Source of the DNA: Streptosporangium violaceochromogenes
GTDB lineage: Bacteria > Actinomycetota > Actinomycetes > Streptosporangiales > Streptosporangiaceae
Assembly (NCBI RefSeq): GCF_014654615.1
Contig: NZ_BNBB01000008.1
Location: 178,345 to 242,344, forward strand
Reading direction: 5' to 3'
DNA: 64,000 bases
The translations under genes were made by a program, and so were the position numbers. Below are positions 39,528-51,012 of this stretch, one piece after another (the first letter of the stretch is position 1; each line of letters starts with the position of its first letter). The notes below the pieces were generated by a model. It was not told the origin of the DNA and ran no database searches. It saw only the letters and a program-made list of their open reading frames with translations.

Positions 39528-40481
39528 CTACTTGCGCTTGGCGATCTCCTCGATCAGCTGGGGGACGACCTGGTTCAGGTCGCCCACCACGCCGAAGTCG
39601 GCGAGCTCGAAGATCGGCGCCTCGGGGTCCTTGTTGATGGCGACGATCGTCTTGGCGGTCTGCATGCCGGCCCGGTGCTGGATGGCGCCGGAGATGCCCG
39701 TGGCGATGTAGAGCTGCGGCGAGACGGTCTTGCCGGTCTGCCCGACCTGGAACTGGTGGGGGTACCAGCCGGCGTCGGTGGCGGCGCGGGAGGCGCCGAC
39801 CGCCGCGCCGAGGGAGTCGGCCAGCCTCTCGATGATCGAGAAGTTCTCCGCCGATCCCACGCCGCGGCCTCCGGAGACCACGACGGAGGCCTCGGTGAGC
39901 TCGGGCCGGGCCCCCTTCTCCTCCTTGACGCGTTCCACGATCCTGGCGGCCTTGGCCGCGTCGGAGACGGTGATCTCGACGCGCTCCTCGGCGCCCGCGC
40001 CCGCGACGGCCTCGACCGGGGTGGCGTTGGGCCGGACCGCGACGATCGGGGTGCCCTTGGTGACGCGGGAGCGGACGTTGACGCCACCGCCGAAGATCGA
40101 CTGCTCGGCGAGCAGGCCGTCCTGGATGCCCACGACGTCGGTGAGCACCCCGGAGTCGATCTTGATGGCCAGCCGGGCGGCGATCTCCTTCGCCTCGGCC
40201 GTCGCGGCGACGAGCACCGCGGCCGGGGAGGTGTCGGCCACGAGCCGGGCCAGCAGCTCCGCCTTGGGGGCGACGACGTGGTCAGCGATGTCGGCGGAGT
40301 CGGCGACGTAGACCTTTTCGGCGCCGTGCTCGGCCAGCCGGGCGCGGGCCTCGGGCGAGTATCCGGCCCCCGTCCAGACGGCGGAGGGCTCGCCCAGGCC
40401 GCGGGCGAGCGTCAGCAGTTCGAGGGTGACCTTCTTGACCTGGCCCTCGACGTGCTCGACCAGAACGAGAATCTCAGACAT
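39528..40481 (-). CDS. etfA: Electron transfer flavoprotein alpha subunit
   Basis: Carries electrons from acyl-CoA and other dehydrogenases to the respiratory chain via ETF:quinone oxidoreductase. 317 residues. N-terminal [17 protein letters not shown], and the C-terminal FAD-binding segment [20 protein letters not shown] plus [13 protein letters not shown], both hallmark. It follows etfB by 15 bases. Confidence 0.96.
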   Translation of the reverse strand: MSEILVLVEHVEGQVKKVTLELLTLARGLGEPSAVWTGAGYSPEARARLAEHGAEKVYVADSADIADHVVAPKAELLARLVADTSPAAVLVAATAEAKEIAARLAIKIDSGVLTDVVGIQDGLLAEQSIFGGGVNVRSRVTKGTPIVAVRPNATPVEAVAGAGAEERVEITVSDAAKAARIVERVKEEKGARPELTEASVVVSGGRGVGSAENFSIIERLADSLGAAVGASRAATDAGWYPHQFQVGQTGKTVSPQLYIATGISGAIQHRAGMQTAKTIVAINKDPEAPIFELADFGVVGDLNQVVPQLIEEIAKRK

Positions 40482-40496
40482 GTCGGCTCCCCGCTC

Positions 40497-41276
40497 TCAG
40501 ACGAACTTCTTCGACGCGAGGAAGTCGGCGACCTTCACGCCGCCGTCACCCTCGTCCTTGACGACCGTGCCGGCCGCGCGGGGCGGGGCGGCCTCGAAGT
40601 CGGCGACCTCGCTCCAGGAGTTGGCCAGGCCCACCTGGGAGGCGTCGATCTCGGCGTCGGCGAGGCCGAACTTCTGGACCGGCTTCTTCTTGGCGGCCAT
40701 GATCCCCTTGAAGGAGGGGTAGCGCGGCTCGTTGATCTTCTCGACCACCGAGACGACGGCGGGCAGCGACGCCTCCACCCTGTCGTATCCGTAGTCGGTG
40801 ACGCGCTGGACGGTGATCGCGTCGCCGGCCACCTCGACCTTGTTGGCGAAGGTGAGCTGCGGCACGCCGAGACGCTCGGCCAGCATGGCGGCGAGCACGC
40901 CGGTGCGGGCGTCGGTCGACTCCGAGCCGAGCACGACCAGGTCGAAGCCGACCTTCTTGAGTGCCTGCGCCATGGCGTAGGAGGTGGCGAGGGCGTCGGA
41001 GCCGTGCAGCGCGTCGTCCACGAGGTGGACCGCCTTGTCGGCGCCCATGGCCAGGGCCTTGCGGATGGTGTCGCCGGCCTTGTCGGGACCCATGGTGAGG
41101 ACGGTCACCTCACCACCGTGCGCCTCTTTCAGACGCAGCGCCTCTTCGACCGCGTATTCGCACAACTCGTTGATGACGCCGTCGGCGGCGTCACGGTCGA
41201 GCGTCTTGTCATCGGACCGGAGCTTGCGCTCGGTCGCAGTGTCGGGGACCTGCTTCACGCAGACGACGATATTCAT
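40497..41276 (-). CDS. etfB: Electron transfer flavoprotein beta subunit
   Basis: Partner of EtfA; binds AMP and contacts dehydrogenases. About 259 residues from ATG 41276 (MNIVVCVKQVPDTATERKL). The signature DLVVLGSESTDARTGVLAAM for the adenine-nucleotide site is present, and the C-terminal arm that wraps EtfA is of normal length. GGGAGG lies 13 bases upstream, a little far. etfB-etfA is the usual actinobacterial order. Confidence 0.96.
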   Translation of the reverse strand: MNIVVCVKQVPDTATERKLRSDDKTLDRDAADGVINELCEYAVEEALRLKEAHGGEVTVLTMGPDKAGDTIRKALAMGADKAVHLVDDALHGSDALATSYAMAQALKKVGFDLVVLGSESTDARTGVLAAMLAERLGVPQLTFANKVEVAGDAITVQRVTDYGYDRVEASLPAVVSVVEKINEPRYPSFKGIMAAKKKPVQKFGLADAEIDASQVGLANSWSEVADFEAAPPRAAGTVVKDEGDGGVKVADFLASKKFV

Positions 41277-41598
41277 GGCCGGTGGCCGACCTCCCGTTTT
41301 CACGTGCGCCCCGCGTCACCGCGGTTGGCGCCGGACTGCTCGGTACGCGCACGCGGGGCACGTGCGCGTGATGCCAAGGTTGCCAGGTACGCACTGATGA
41401 TGTGACATGTGGACGGCTCGGCCGGGAAACGCCCGCCCTCACCCTCCGGCAACATGTTACCCGCCGGTAACGCAGACGCCGCCCACCAGGCCATACGGCC
41501 TGCACCGGCACCCAGCACGTCTACCCGATCGGTCACATTCCCCACCTTAGCGAAACTATATTCCGGAACTTCGGAGGGGGACGCCCTCTCCCGCGCGC
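41277..41598 (-). other. Gap upstream of etfB with a possible 78-aa ORF
   Basis: On the minus strand a frame from GTG 41536 (MTDRVDVLGAGAGRMAWW) runs to TGA 41300, 23 bases before etfB, and is preceded by AAGGTGGGG and, further up, by TATAGT (a possible -10). Codon bias is weak and the C-terminal half is Arg/Ala-rich. It might be a real small gene cotranscribed with etfBA, or simply leader sequence. No other feature is recognised. Confidence 0.3.
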
Positions 41599-42936
41599 TC
41601 AGCTCGACAGCAGGATCGCGACCAGCACGAACACGACGGTGCCCAGGGCCAGCGCGAGGACGAGAGGGCTGACGAAGGTGCCGAGCAGGGCCCACAGCGC
41701 GATGGCTCCGGCACCCCCGGCCAGATCGACGATCGCGCGGGGGCGGTTACGGCGGGCGAACAGCGCGACGCCCCCGTCGACGAGCACCACCGAGCCGTAG
41801 ACGGTCAGCAGCAGCAGCGACACCGCGGGCAGCGGGTTCCTCACCGTGGCGGCCGTCAGCGCCACCAGCAGGCCGCTGCCGACCACCCAGCGGCGGTGCA
41901 GGACGGCCCGGCGGCGCAGCCGGGCCTCCTCAGGCGAGGGCCTGCCCGGCGGCCGCCTGCGCCCCGGGAGCCACTGCCGCGTGGTGAGGGCGTGCACGGC
42001 GGCCGCCCCGGCGTCCCGGGCTCTCGCGGCGTCGTACGGCCCGGCCGCCCCCGCGGTGACGTCCCGCTCACCGGCGGGGGCGAACGCCGGGTGGGAGGCG
42101 GGGACCGGATGAGGGGCGGAGACCGGGTGGGGGGCGGAGACCGGCGCCGTGGCGTCCAGGCGGGAGAGAAGCTCGGCGGCCGTGGGCCTCGCGGCCGGAT
42201 CACGCCGCATGCAGTCGCGCAGCAGCGGCTCCAGCCAGCCGGGAACCCCCTCCAGGTCGGGGTCGCGGTGGACGACGCGATAGCCCACCGCCGAGGCGGG
42301 GCCGGTGCCGTAGGGGTGGCGGCCGGTGGCCGCGTAGGCGAGCGTGGCGCCGAGGGAGAACAGGTCGACCTCCGGCCCGGGGTCCGCCCCTTCGAGCACC
42401 TCGGGGGCGAGGTAGCCGGGCGTGCCGAGGATCGCGCCGGACGCCGTGACCGAGGGGGAGTCGAGCGCGCAGGCGATGCCGAAGTCGATCACGACCGGCT
42501 CCCCGTCGGCGATGATCACGTTGGCGGGCTTCAGGTCGCGGTGGACGACCCCGGCGGCGTGGACGGCGACCAGGGCCTCGGCCAGGCCGCGGGCCAGCCG
42601 TACGAGATCGCCGTCCCGCACCGGCCCGTCGCCGGCGATCATCGCGCTGAGCGGGCGGCCCTGCACGTAACGGGTGACGAGGTAGGGGCGGGCGCCGTCC
42701 AGCGAGGCGTCCAGGACCTCGGCGACGTACGGGCCCCGTACCCGCCGCATGGTCTCCACCTCGCGGGCCAGGCGGGTCAGGGCCGTCGCGTCGGCCGCGA
42801 CGTGCGGGTGCAGGATCTTGACCGCCACCGTGCGACCGGCGGAGTCCAGGGCCAGGCGGACCTCGCCGAAACCTCCGGCGCCGAGCGTCGACAACAGGTG
42901 GTACGGGCCAAGGCGCTCGCCGTCCGCCGCTCCCAT
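41599..42936 (-). CDS. Ser/Thr protein kinase with C-terminal membrane segments (1)
   Basis: 445 residues. Hanks-type kinase domain at about 10-265: glycine loop LGAGGFGEV, AVKILHPHV lysine, VHRDLKPANVII, IDFGIACAL and GTPGYLAPEVLEG, all intact. A linker has a short repeat (SAPHPVSAPHPVPASHPA). The C-terminal 100 residues form about four membrane helices, with no PASTA or extracellular sensor. The target is unknown. It is the last of three consecutive paralogues on the minus strand, separated from the second by 75 bases. Confidence 0.9.
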   Translation of the reverse strand: MGAADGERLGPYHLLSTLGAGGFGEVRLALDSAGRTVAVKILHPHVAADATALTRLAREVETMRRVRGPYVAEVLDASLDGARPYLVTRYVQGRPLSAMIAGDGPVRDGDLVRLARGLAEALVAVHAAGVVHRDLKPANVIIADGEPVVIDFGIACALDSPSVTASGAILGTPGYLAPEVLEGADPGPEVDLFSLGATLAYAATGRHPYGTGPASAVGYRVVHRDPDLEGVPGWLEPLLRDCMRRDPAARPTAAELLSRLDATAPVSAPHPVSAPHPVPASHPAFAPAGERDVTAGAAGPYDAARARDAGAAAVHALTTRQWLPGRRRPPGRPSPEEARLRRRAVLHRRWVVGSGLLVALTAATVRNPLPAVSLLLLTVYGSVVLVDGGVALFARRNRPRAIVDLAGGAGAIALWALLGTFVSPLVLALALGTVVFVLVAILLSS

Positions 42937-43011
42937 GCGACTCCTTCCGGACCCCTCCCCCTCTTCGTGCCCCGGGGGGCCCGCCCGCGAACGGGCCCGC
43001 CGGGACCGATG

Positions 43012-45077
<2,066 letters not shown>

Positions 45078-45081
<4 letters not shown>

Positions 45082-47393
45082 CGCGCCGCCTTATCGTGTA
45101 GATCTTGCAGTTTCTCCACCACCGTCCCGACGCCGACCGGCGTCCACCGCGCCTTCTTCGCCCTCACCCCCACGGTTCCGGCCGCCAGGAAAGCCGCGAG
45201 CACGGCCACCGCGCCCAGCGTCGAGGCCGCGATGACGGCCGCGCCGCGCGAGGGCAGCAGTGATGCCAGCGTACGTCGCATCTGCCGGCCGGGGCCCTCC
45301 ACCCCGGGACCGGCGCAGATGGTCCACAGCGCGACCGCCGCCCCCCAGCTCAGCGCGTTGACGGGGGGCATCCTGCCGACCAGCACGGTCAGCAGCAGCG
45401 TCACCGGCAGGCCGAGGATCAGCGCGTACGGCACCAGCGCCAGCGTGACGCCCACCGACTTCAGCAGCGCGGCCGGCTCGCCGAACACCCGGACGACGTC
45501 GGCCGCGGCGGCACCCGCCGGACGGCGGGCGTTCAGCCGGGGCTGGGCGATGTCGGCCGCGCGCAGCAGGACCACGACCGGGAGCACCACCGCGGCGGTG
45601 AGGACCGGCGCGAGGACGGCCACGACCGTCACGACGGCCAGCAGGAACAGGCCGGCCACGCCGTAGGCCTTGGAACGCTGCAAGGTGGGGGGGTGCCACC
45701 CGCCGGCGTGACGGGCGGACTCCTGCGGCTGGGGGTGCGGGTAAGGGTAGGGCGGCGGCGGGGGATACCGGCGGACCTGCGGCGTCTGCTCAAGCGAGCC
45801 CTGCGGAGAGGGGTGCGGGGTGGGCCGCGCGAGCTGGTTGCGGTACTCCTGCAGGTCCTGGGGGCGGACACGCTGGGTCGGGATGTCCCCCTCCACCGGC
45901 GCCGCGGCGCCGAACAGGCCGGCGGCCTCGGGCCGGGCCCCGGCCGGGCCGCCGGGGGCCACGGGGGGCACCGGGTGCGGGGACCGCGCGGCCCCGTGGG
46001 AGGCGCCGGAGGGGCCCACGGTCGGGGCGTCCTCGGGGCTGAGCGGGCCGGTGCGCAGGTCGTGGGCGGCCCGCTGGGCCGACGCCGCCTGGCGCAGCTC
46101 CTCGGCCGTCACCCTGCGGGTGGGCCAGGGGTCCCCCTCCTGGTCGCCGGGCGCCGAGGCGTACCCCTGCGGGGTCACGGGGGCCGGCGGCCACGGCGCG
46201 GCCCCCTCCGGCCGGGACGCCACGGGGGTCGGCACGTCACCCGGGTCGGGCCCCGCGCCCGTACGGCCGGCGAAGGGCGCGGGGCCGGTTACGGGCATGG
46301 GCCCGGTGGGCAGCAGCGAGCCGGTGACCGGGAGCGGGCCCGTGGGAAGGGGACCGGTGGGAAGGGGCCCCGTGGGCAGCAGCGAGCCCGTGGCGGGAAG
46401 CCGCCCGTCGGGGAACATGGGCCCCGTGGCGGGGAGGGCGCCGGTGGACACGCCGGGACCGCCCCGGCCGGCGGACGGGTCGTGCCCCCGCGCCGGAGAG
46501 GACGCCTGGGAGGGCCCGGTGCCGCCCCGGCGGGCGTCGCCACCCGGGTGCGCGGCCCCCTCCCCCGTCCCCGGGGAGCCCGTCCCCGGGGAACGGCCCG
46601 CTCCGGGCAGCAGGCGCTCCAACCTCGCGGCCAGCTCGGCCGCCTTCGGCCGCCTGGCCGGCTCGCGCCGGAGCGCGGCGCGCAGCAACGGCCGCAGGGG
46701 CTCGGGAACGGCGTCCACGTTCGCCTTGCCGGCCGTGATGTTATAAAAGATCATCTCCAGCGTGCCCTTGCCGAAGGGCGGCTGACCGGTGGCCGCGAAG
46801 ACCAGGGTGCCGGCCCAGGCGTGCACGTCCACCTCGGGCCCGGCCTCGTGCCCCTCGATGATCTCGGGGGCGAGATAGCCGGGCGTGCCGATGAACATGC
46901 CGGTCTGGGTGAGCCGGGTGGCGTCCACGGCCTGGGCGATGCCGAAGTCGATGAGGATGGGCCGGCCGTCCTGGATGATCACGTTTCCCGGCTTGAGGTC
47001 ACGGTGGATCACCCCTCCCGCGTGCACGGCGGCGAGCGCCGACGCCACTCCGTGGGCGACCTTGAGCAGCGCGGGCAGGTCCATCGGGCCGTCCTGCTTG
47101 ATCTGCTCGTCCAGCGGCCGGCCGGGGACGTACCGGGTCACGATGTAGGGGCGGTGACCCGTCACGTCGGCGTCGACCACCTCGGCGATGTGCTCGTCGC
47201 GCACCCGCCGCATGGTCTCGACCTCACGCGAGAGCCTGCGGCGGGCGACGTCGTCACCCGCCACCTCTGCGCGGAGGACTTTCACAGCCACCTGCCGCCC
47301 CTGAGGGTCGACGGCGAGGTGGACCACCCCCATGCCCCCCTCGCCCAGCCGCCGGAGCAGCCGGTAGGGGCCCAATCGGTCGTCCTGATTCAT
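45078..47393 (-). CDS. Ser/Thr protein kinase with Pro-rich linker and membrane tail (3)
   Basis: About 771 residues from MNQDDRLGPYRLLRRLGEGG. Kinase motifs LGEGGMGVVHLAV, VAVKVLRAEVAG, IHRDLKPGNVII, IDFGIAQAVDA and GTPGYLAPEIIEG are intact. The linker (about 275-570) contains a TGPLP/TGSLLP repeat run and other Pro-rich sequence; the last 190 residues have several membrane helices. It heads the three-kinase run and overlaps kinase 2 by four bases. The start at ATG 47408 (15 bases up) is also possible. Confidence 0.9.
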
Positions 47394-47717
47394 GGCATGA
47401 AGAACCATACCGGCTTAAACACCGCCCATGAGATGAACCATCAGGCCATATTCTTCAGTGGAATAACGTGTGCCAGGCCCCCACGGTTTCCCAAAGCCGG
47501 GTAACACTCAATCTCTTTTCGGCGTCGGTTCGCCAAGAAGATCACCTCGGAGGCTTTCAGGCCGGTCAGCACGGCTCCGGAAAGCACCGGCCCCGAACGG
47601 CGCGGGCCGTCGGCCACGCCCCCGGGCGGGCCGACCGGCCCGGCCCTCAGGCCCCGGCCCCTCGGGGTCCGGCCCTCAGAGCCCCGCCTTCAGGGTCCGG
47701 CCCTCGGGGTCCGGCTC
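47394..47717. other. Gap with degenerate GGGGTCCGGCCCTC repeats
   Basis: No gene seen. The left part (47394-47530), lower in GC, should carry the kinase 3 promoter on the minus strand. The right part (about 47635-47722) is a low-complexity array of imperfect units around GGGTCCGGCCCTC and AGGCCCCGGCCCCTC just after the amine oxidase stop; these can fold into several alternative hairpins and may terminate that operon. Confidence 0.45.
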
Positions 47718-49280
47718 TCAGGAGGGCGTCTTCACCACCCGGCGGTGGATCTCGGTGACGGCCTTCCTGGCCGACTCCATCGCCCCCGCCTGCCAGGCCA
47801 CCAGATGGGTGAGCCAGTCGCCGGCGAAGTAGACCCGCCCAGCAGGGCGCCCCAGCAGGGCGAACCCGCCGTCGTAGGAGGGCCAGCGGACCCAGCCGCC
47901 CTCCAGGTGCGGCTGCCGCTGCCAGGCGATCGACAGGCTGGAGCGCAGCTCGGCGCGGTACTTCTCGCCGTGGATCTTCTTGCCCTGGGTGAGCGCGCGC
48001 GCCCGGCGGTCGCGGTGGGAGAGCCGGCCGTACAGCTCGGCGTTCTCCTCGGTGTTGTAGTAGCCGACGACCAGGCCGGCGGCGGAGTGGTAGTCGTGGG
48101 AGGGGTACCAGATGTGGGTGATGTCCAGGTCGGTCTCGGTGATCCCGCCGTAGATGCGGTCGTCGATCTCCCACCAGCGCCTGCCGTACTCCAGGCCGAT
48201 CTTTCCCGCGGCGACCGGGACGGGGGTGCGGAGCGCGGCGGTGACCCGGGCGCCCAGGTTGTGCCGGAGGCGGGCCAGCAGGTGCGGCGGCAGGGCCGCC
48301 ACGCAGTAGTCGGCGCGGAACACCCCGCCCTCGTACGCCACCTCGACGCCGTCGGGCAGGTCCGTCAGGCCGGTGACCCGGGTGCCGGTCCTGATCCGGT
48401 CCCGGCCGACCGCGCGGGCCAGCGCGGTCACGATCGCGTCCATGCCTCCCACCGGCTGGAACATCGGCATGGCCTGGTCGTAGCCGAAGTCCATCGTGAT
48501 CGCCCGGCCCGTGCCGGCGGCGAGGACGTCGCCCAGCGAGGAGGGGGCGCCGTACGGGACGCCGTCGCCGACCCCGGGGTAGGTCGCGAACCCCCGGCGG
48601 GGGGAGTCCCGGTAGGACAGGTCCGGCCCGAGGTCGCCGAAGCGCCGCAGGAACTCCGTCAGCCTCTCCCGGTCGTCCTCGGTGAGCCTGCGGTCCAGCG
48701 CGCCCGCACCGGCCGCCTTGGCCAGCAGCTCGGCGACGTAGCCGTACATGTCCGCGCGGGCCGTGCGCGCCCGGACCGGGGCGGTCATGCCCCGGGTGTA
48801 GACGTAGGCCGAGGCGTTGCCGTTGACGAAGATCTCGACGGGCACGCCCAGCTCGCGGCAGTAGTCCATCGTGACCATCCACGGTGCGATCCGCCCCGCC
48901 CCGGCGTTGAAGTAGACGCCCTGCCCGAAGGCGGCCGTCTGGGTCTCGCCGCCCAGCTCGGTCAGCCGGTCCCCGCCGCGCAGCGTGAGGACCCGGCCGC
49001 CCACCCGGTCCGCGGCCTCCAGGACCGTGCAGTCGTAGCCGGCCTTTCCCAGCTCGTAGGCGCAGGTCAGCCCGGCGACCCCGGCGCCGAGGACCACCAC
49101 CTTCGCCGCGCCCCTGCCGGTGAGGGAGAAGTCGCCGGGCCTCGGCGGGACGAACTCCTTCGGCTGGGAGTCGGGCGCCAGGCCCAGCGCCCCCATCGCC
49201 GCGAACATGGCCCCGGCGCCGCCGGCCGCGCCCACACCGACCAGCAGCGCCCGGCGCGTCATCCCGCCGGGCTCGCTCAC
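47718..49280 (-). CDS. Tat-exported FAD-dependent amine oxidase
   Basis: About 520 residues. A twin-arginine signal (MTRRALLVGVGAAGGAGAMF) is followed by the FAD-binding motif VVVLGAGVAGLTCAYELGKA with EAADRVGGRV, and the C-terminal flavin motif GRVYFAGDWLTHLVAWQAGA. This is the flavin amine oxidase / L-amino acid oxidase family; the substrate is unknown. GTG 49280 (MSEPGG) has GGGGAA upstream and overlaps the PP-loop gene stop by four bases. The frame is open upstream to 50327, but that part is the shadow of the PP-loop gene. It is third in a coupled three-gene unit. Confidence 0.9.
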   Translation of the reverse strand: MSEPGGMTRRALLVGVGAAGGAGAMFAAMGALGLAPDSQPKEFVPPRPGDFSLTGRGAAKVVVLGAGVAGLTCAYELGKAGYDCTVLEAADRVGGRVLTLRGGDRLTELGGETQTAAFGQGVYFNAGAGRIAPWMVTMDYCRELGVPVEIFVNGNASAYVYTRGMTAPVRARTARADMYGYVAELLAKAAGAGALDRRLTEDDRERLTEFLRRFGDLGPDLSYRDSPRRGFATYPGVGDGVPYGAPSSLGDVLAAGTGRAITMDFGYDQAMPMFQPVGGMDAIVTALARAVGRDRIRTGTRVTGLTDLPDGVEVAYEGGVFRADYCVAALPPHLLARLRHNLGARVTAALRTPVPVAAGKIGLEYGRRWWEIDDRIYGGITETDLDITHIWYPSHDYHSAAGLVVGYYNTEENAELYGRLSHRDRRARALTQGKKIHGEKYRAELRSSLSIAWQRQPHLEGGWVRWPSYDGGFALLGRPAGRVYFAGDWLTHLVAWQAGAMESARKAVTEIHRRVVKTPS

Positions 49281-50527
49281 GGTGTTCCCCGGATGGTTCC
49301 CCAGGTCTCGACCCGCCGGGCCTCGCGGTCGCTCATGAGACCGACCTCCTCCGTCATGAAGTCGCGGACGCGCCCGCGCCACCGCTCGGGGATCTCCTCG
49401 ATCGCGGGCGGGTAGCAGCGGTCCAGCCAGGAGGTGGACACCTCGGTCGCGCCGAGGTAGGCCGCGGCCCTGCCGAACACCGTCTCCTCGACGCCGGGCA
49501 CCCGGGCGCAGCCGTACTCGATCATCTCCTGCCCGCCGTACGGCGGCGGCTCCTGCCACTTGCGGGCGACCGGGCGGCCCGGCCCGATCGTGGTGCGCAG
49601 CGGGCGGCGCTCGACGGCGGCCTGGATGAGCTCCTTGTACAGGCACTTGCCGCAGGTGCCGCAGGGGCCGTTCACCCCGCGCAGGCACCAGCGGACCTGC
49701 GCGCGCAGCTCCGAGCCCAGGGCCAGCCGCATGGTGACGGCCTCGCTGACCCCGCCGACCGGGAGCACGAGGTGCACGCCCGCGGCGGCGAAGGCCCGGC
49801 CCCAGGCGCCGTGCGGGGCCCACATCGGGTTGTCGGGGGTGAACCTGAGCAGGTAGCGGTCCCCGCCCAGCCAGCGCGAGCCCAGCTCGTAGCCGAAGGC
49901 GAGGCCGCCCAGGCCGAGTTCGTCGGCCAGCAGCAGCGCCCCGGCGGCCACGGCGTGGTGCTCGGGGTAGCCGGGGCGGGGCCGGGCGAGCGTGAACTCC
50001 AGGTCGGAGCGGACGACGGTCAGCTCGCGCCCGGTCCGCTCGGCGAGCCCGGCCAGGACGTCCGCGCGGTAGTGGGTCCAGCGGTTGGGCACGCGCGGGT
50101 GGGAGACCCGCTGGAAGTGCACGAACGGCGCCTCGGGCAGCATGGCGGCCACCGCCACGGAGTCCGCGCCGCCGCTGTAGGAGATCGCCAGCCCGTCGGT
50201 CGCCGGTCCGGCACCGGAGCGCGGCGCGGCGCCCACCGGCCCCGCCTCGACCGCCCAGCCCGACCGGATCGCCTCGGCCAGTTCCGGCGAGATCGGCCGG
50301 TCGAAGACGACCGCGCGCCGGGTCCACGGCGCGACGACGGTCCAGGCCGCCAGGGCCGGCAGGTCGGGGTGGAGGTCGCGGGAAGCGCGCGGCAGCTCGA
50401 TCCGGCAGGAGTTCGTGGCCAGGGTCAGGGGCTCACCGTCGGCGCAGAACCCGGTGACCTCGTCCTCGGGGTCCAGCCGGAAGGTCAGATGGTGGACACC
50501 GCCGTCCACCTCCCAGCTCACCCTCAT
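49277..50527 (-). CDS. PP-loop ATPase with C-terminal Cys cluster, function unknown
   Basis: About 416 residues. An N-terminal beta-rich region (about 1-105) precedes the PP-loop AISYSGGADSVAVAAML, as in QueC, ThiI, TilS and asparagine-synthase-like enzymes that adenylate a substrate. Near residue 285 is VNGPCGTCGKCLYKELI, a CxxCxxC cluster resembling the zinc site of QueC. It is longer than QueC and the N-terminal part has no match I know. It overlaps both neighbours by four bases (coiled-coil gene upstream, amine oxidase downstream), so the three products are likely made in fixed proportion. Adenylation of a carboxylate or amide substrate is the best guess. Confidence 0.75.
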   Translation of the reverse strand: MRVSWEVDGGVHHLTFRLDPEDEVTGFCADGEPLTLATNSCRIELPRASRDLHPDLPALAAWTVVAPWTRRAVVFDRPISPELAEAIRSGWAVEAGPVGAAPRSGAGPATDGLAISYSGGADSVAVAAMLPEAPFVHFQRVSHPRVPNRWTHYRADVLAGLAERTGRELTVVRSDLEFTLARPRPGYPEHHAVAAGALLLADELGLGGLAFGYELGSRWLGGDRYLLRFTPDNPMWAPHGAWGRAFAAAGVHLVLPVGGVSEAVTMRLALGSELRAQVRWCLRGVNGPCGTCGKCLYKELIQAAVERRPLRTTIGPGRPVARKWQEPPPYGGQEMIEYGCARVPGVEETVFGRAAAYLGATEVSTSWLDRCYPPAIEEIPERWRGRVRDFMTEEVGLMSDREARRVETWGTIRGTP

Positions 50528-50916
50528 CCGCCGCCCCCCGCGGCGCGCTCCAGGCCGGCCGGGCGCGTCCGCCCGGCCGGGGTCTCACCGGTCACCCGGT
50601 CCACGGCCTGCCAGAGCAGCACCTCGTTGCGCAGCACGTGCTCCATCGCGGTCGCGCTCTCCTGGGCCAGCCGGTGGGCGTCGTCCCAGCGGCGCATCCG
50701 GGCCTGGTCGGGTTCGGTCTTCGCCACCTGCTCACGGAGCCTGGTGACCTCGGCCCGCAGCGCGGTGACCTCACGACCGAGGGTCTGGACCTCCCAGAGC
50801 GCGTCCTTGATGTCCTGCCGATGGTCGGCCCGGGAGATGTATCGCGCGTCGAACCACCGGCGCACGGCGCGCTGTAGCCGGGCGGGCACCAGCACGCGCT
50901 TCCATAACCGCAGCAT
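50524..50916 (-). CDS. Small coiled-coil protein, function unknown
   Basis: About 130 residues from MLRLWKRVLVPARLQRAVRR. A basic N-terminus, then a predicted coiled coil (about 45-75) ALWEVQTLGREVTALRAEVT, then a helical and Gly-rich tail; no signal peptide or membrane helix. ATG 50916 is preferred over TTG 50937; the ribosome site is weak. The stop overlaps the PP-loop gene start. It resembles small proteins found among actinomycete sugar-modification genes, but I cannot name the family. Confidence 0.65.
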   Translation of the reverse strand: MLRLWKRVLVPARLQRAVRRWFDARYISRADHRQDIKDALWEVQTLGREVTALRAEVTRLREQVAKTEPDQARMRRWDDAHRLAQESATAMEHVLRNEVLLWQAVDRVTGETPAGRTRPAGLERAAGGGG

Positions 50917-51012
50917 AGTGCGGCACGATACCGGCAAAGCATGATCTATCCGGACGCTCTTCTGGAGATCATCGCGGCCGCCCGCCGGCGTCGTCCCGCC
51001 CGGAAGGCCCCC

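Noticed and set aside
47718..50327. An 869-codon frame that would fuse the PP-loop region to the amine oxidase.
   Set aside because: The upstream part is out of frame with the PP-loop protein and has no motifs; GTG 49280 with a ribosome site and a Tat signal gives the real start.
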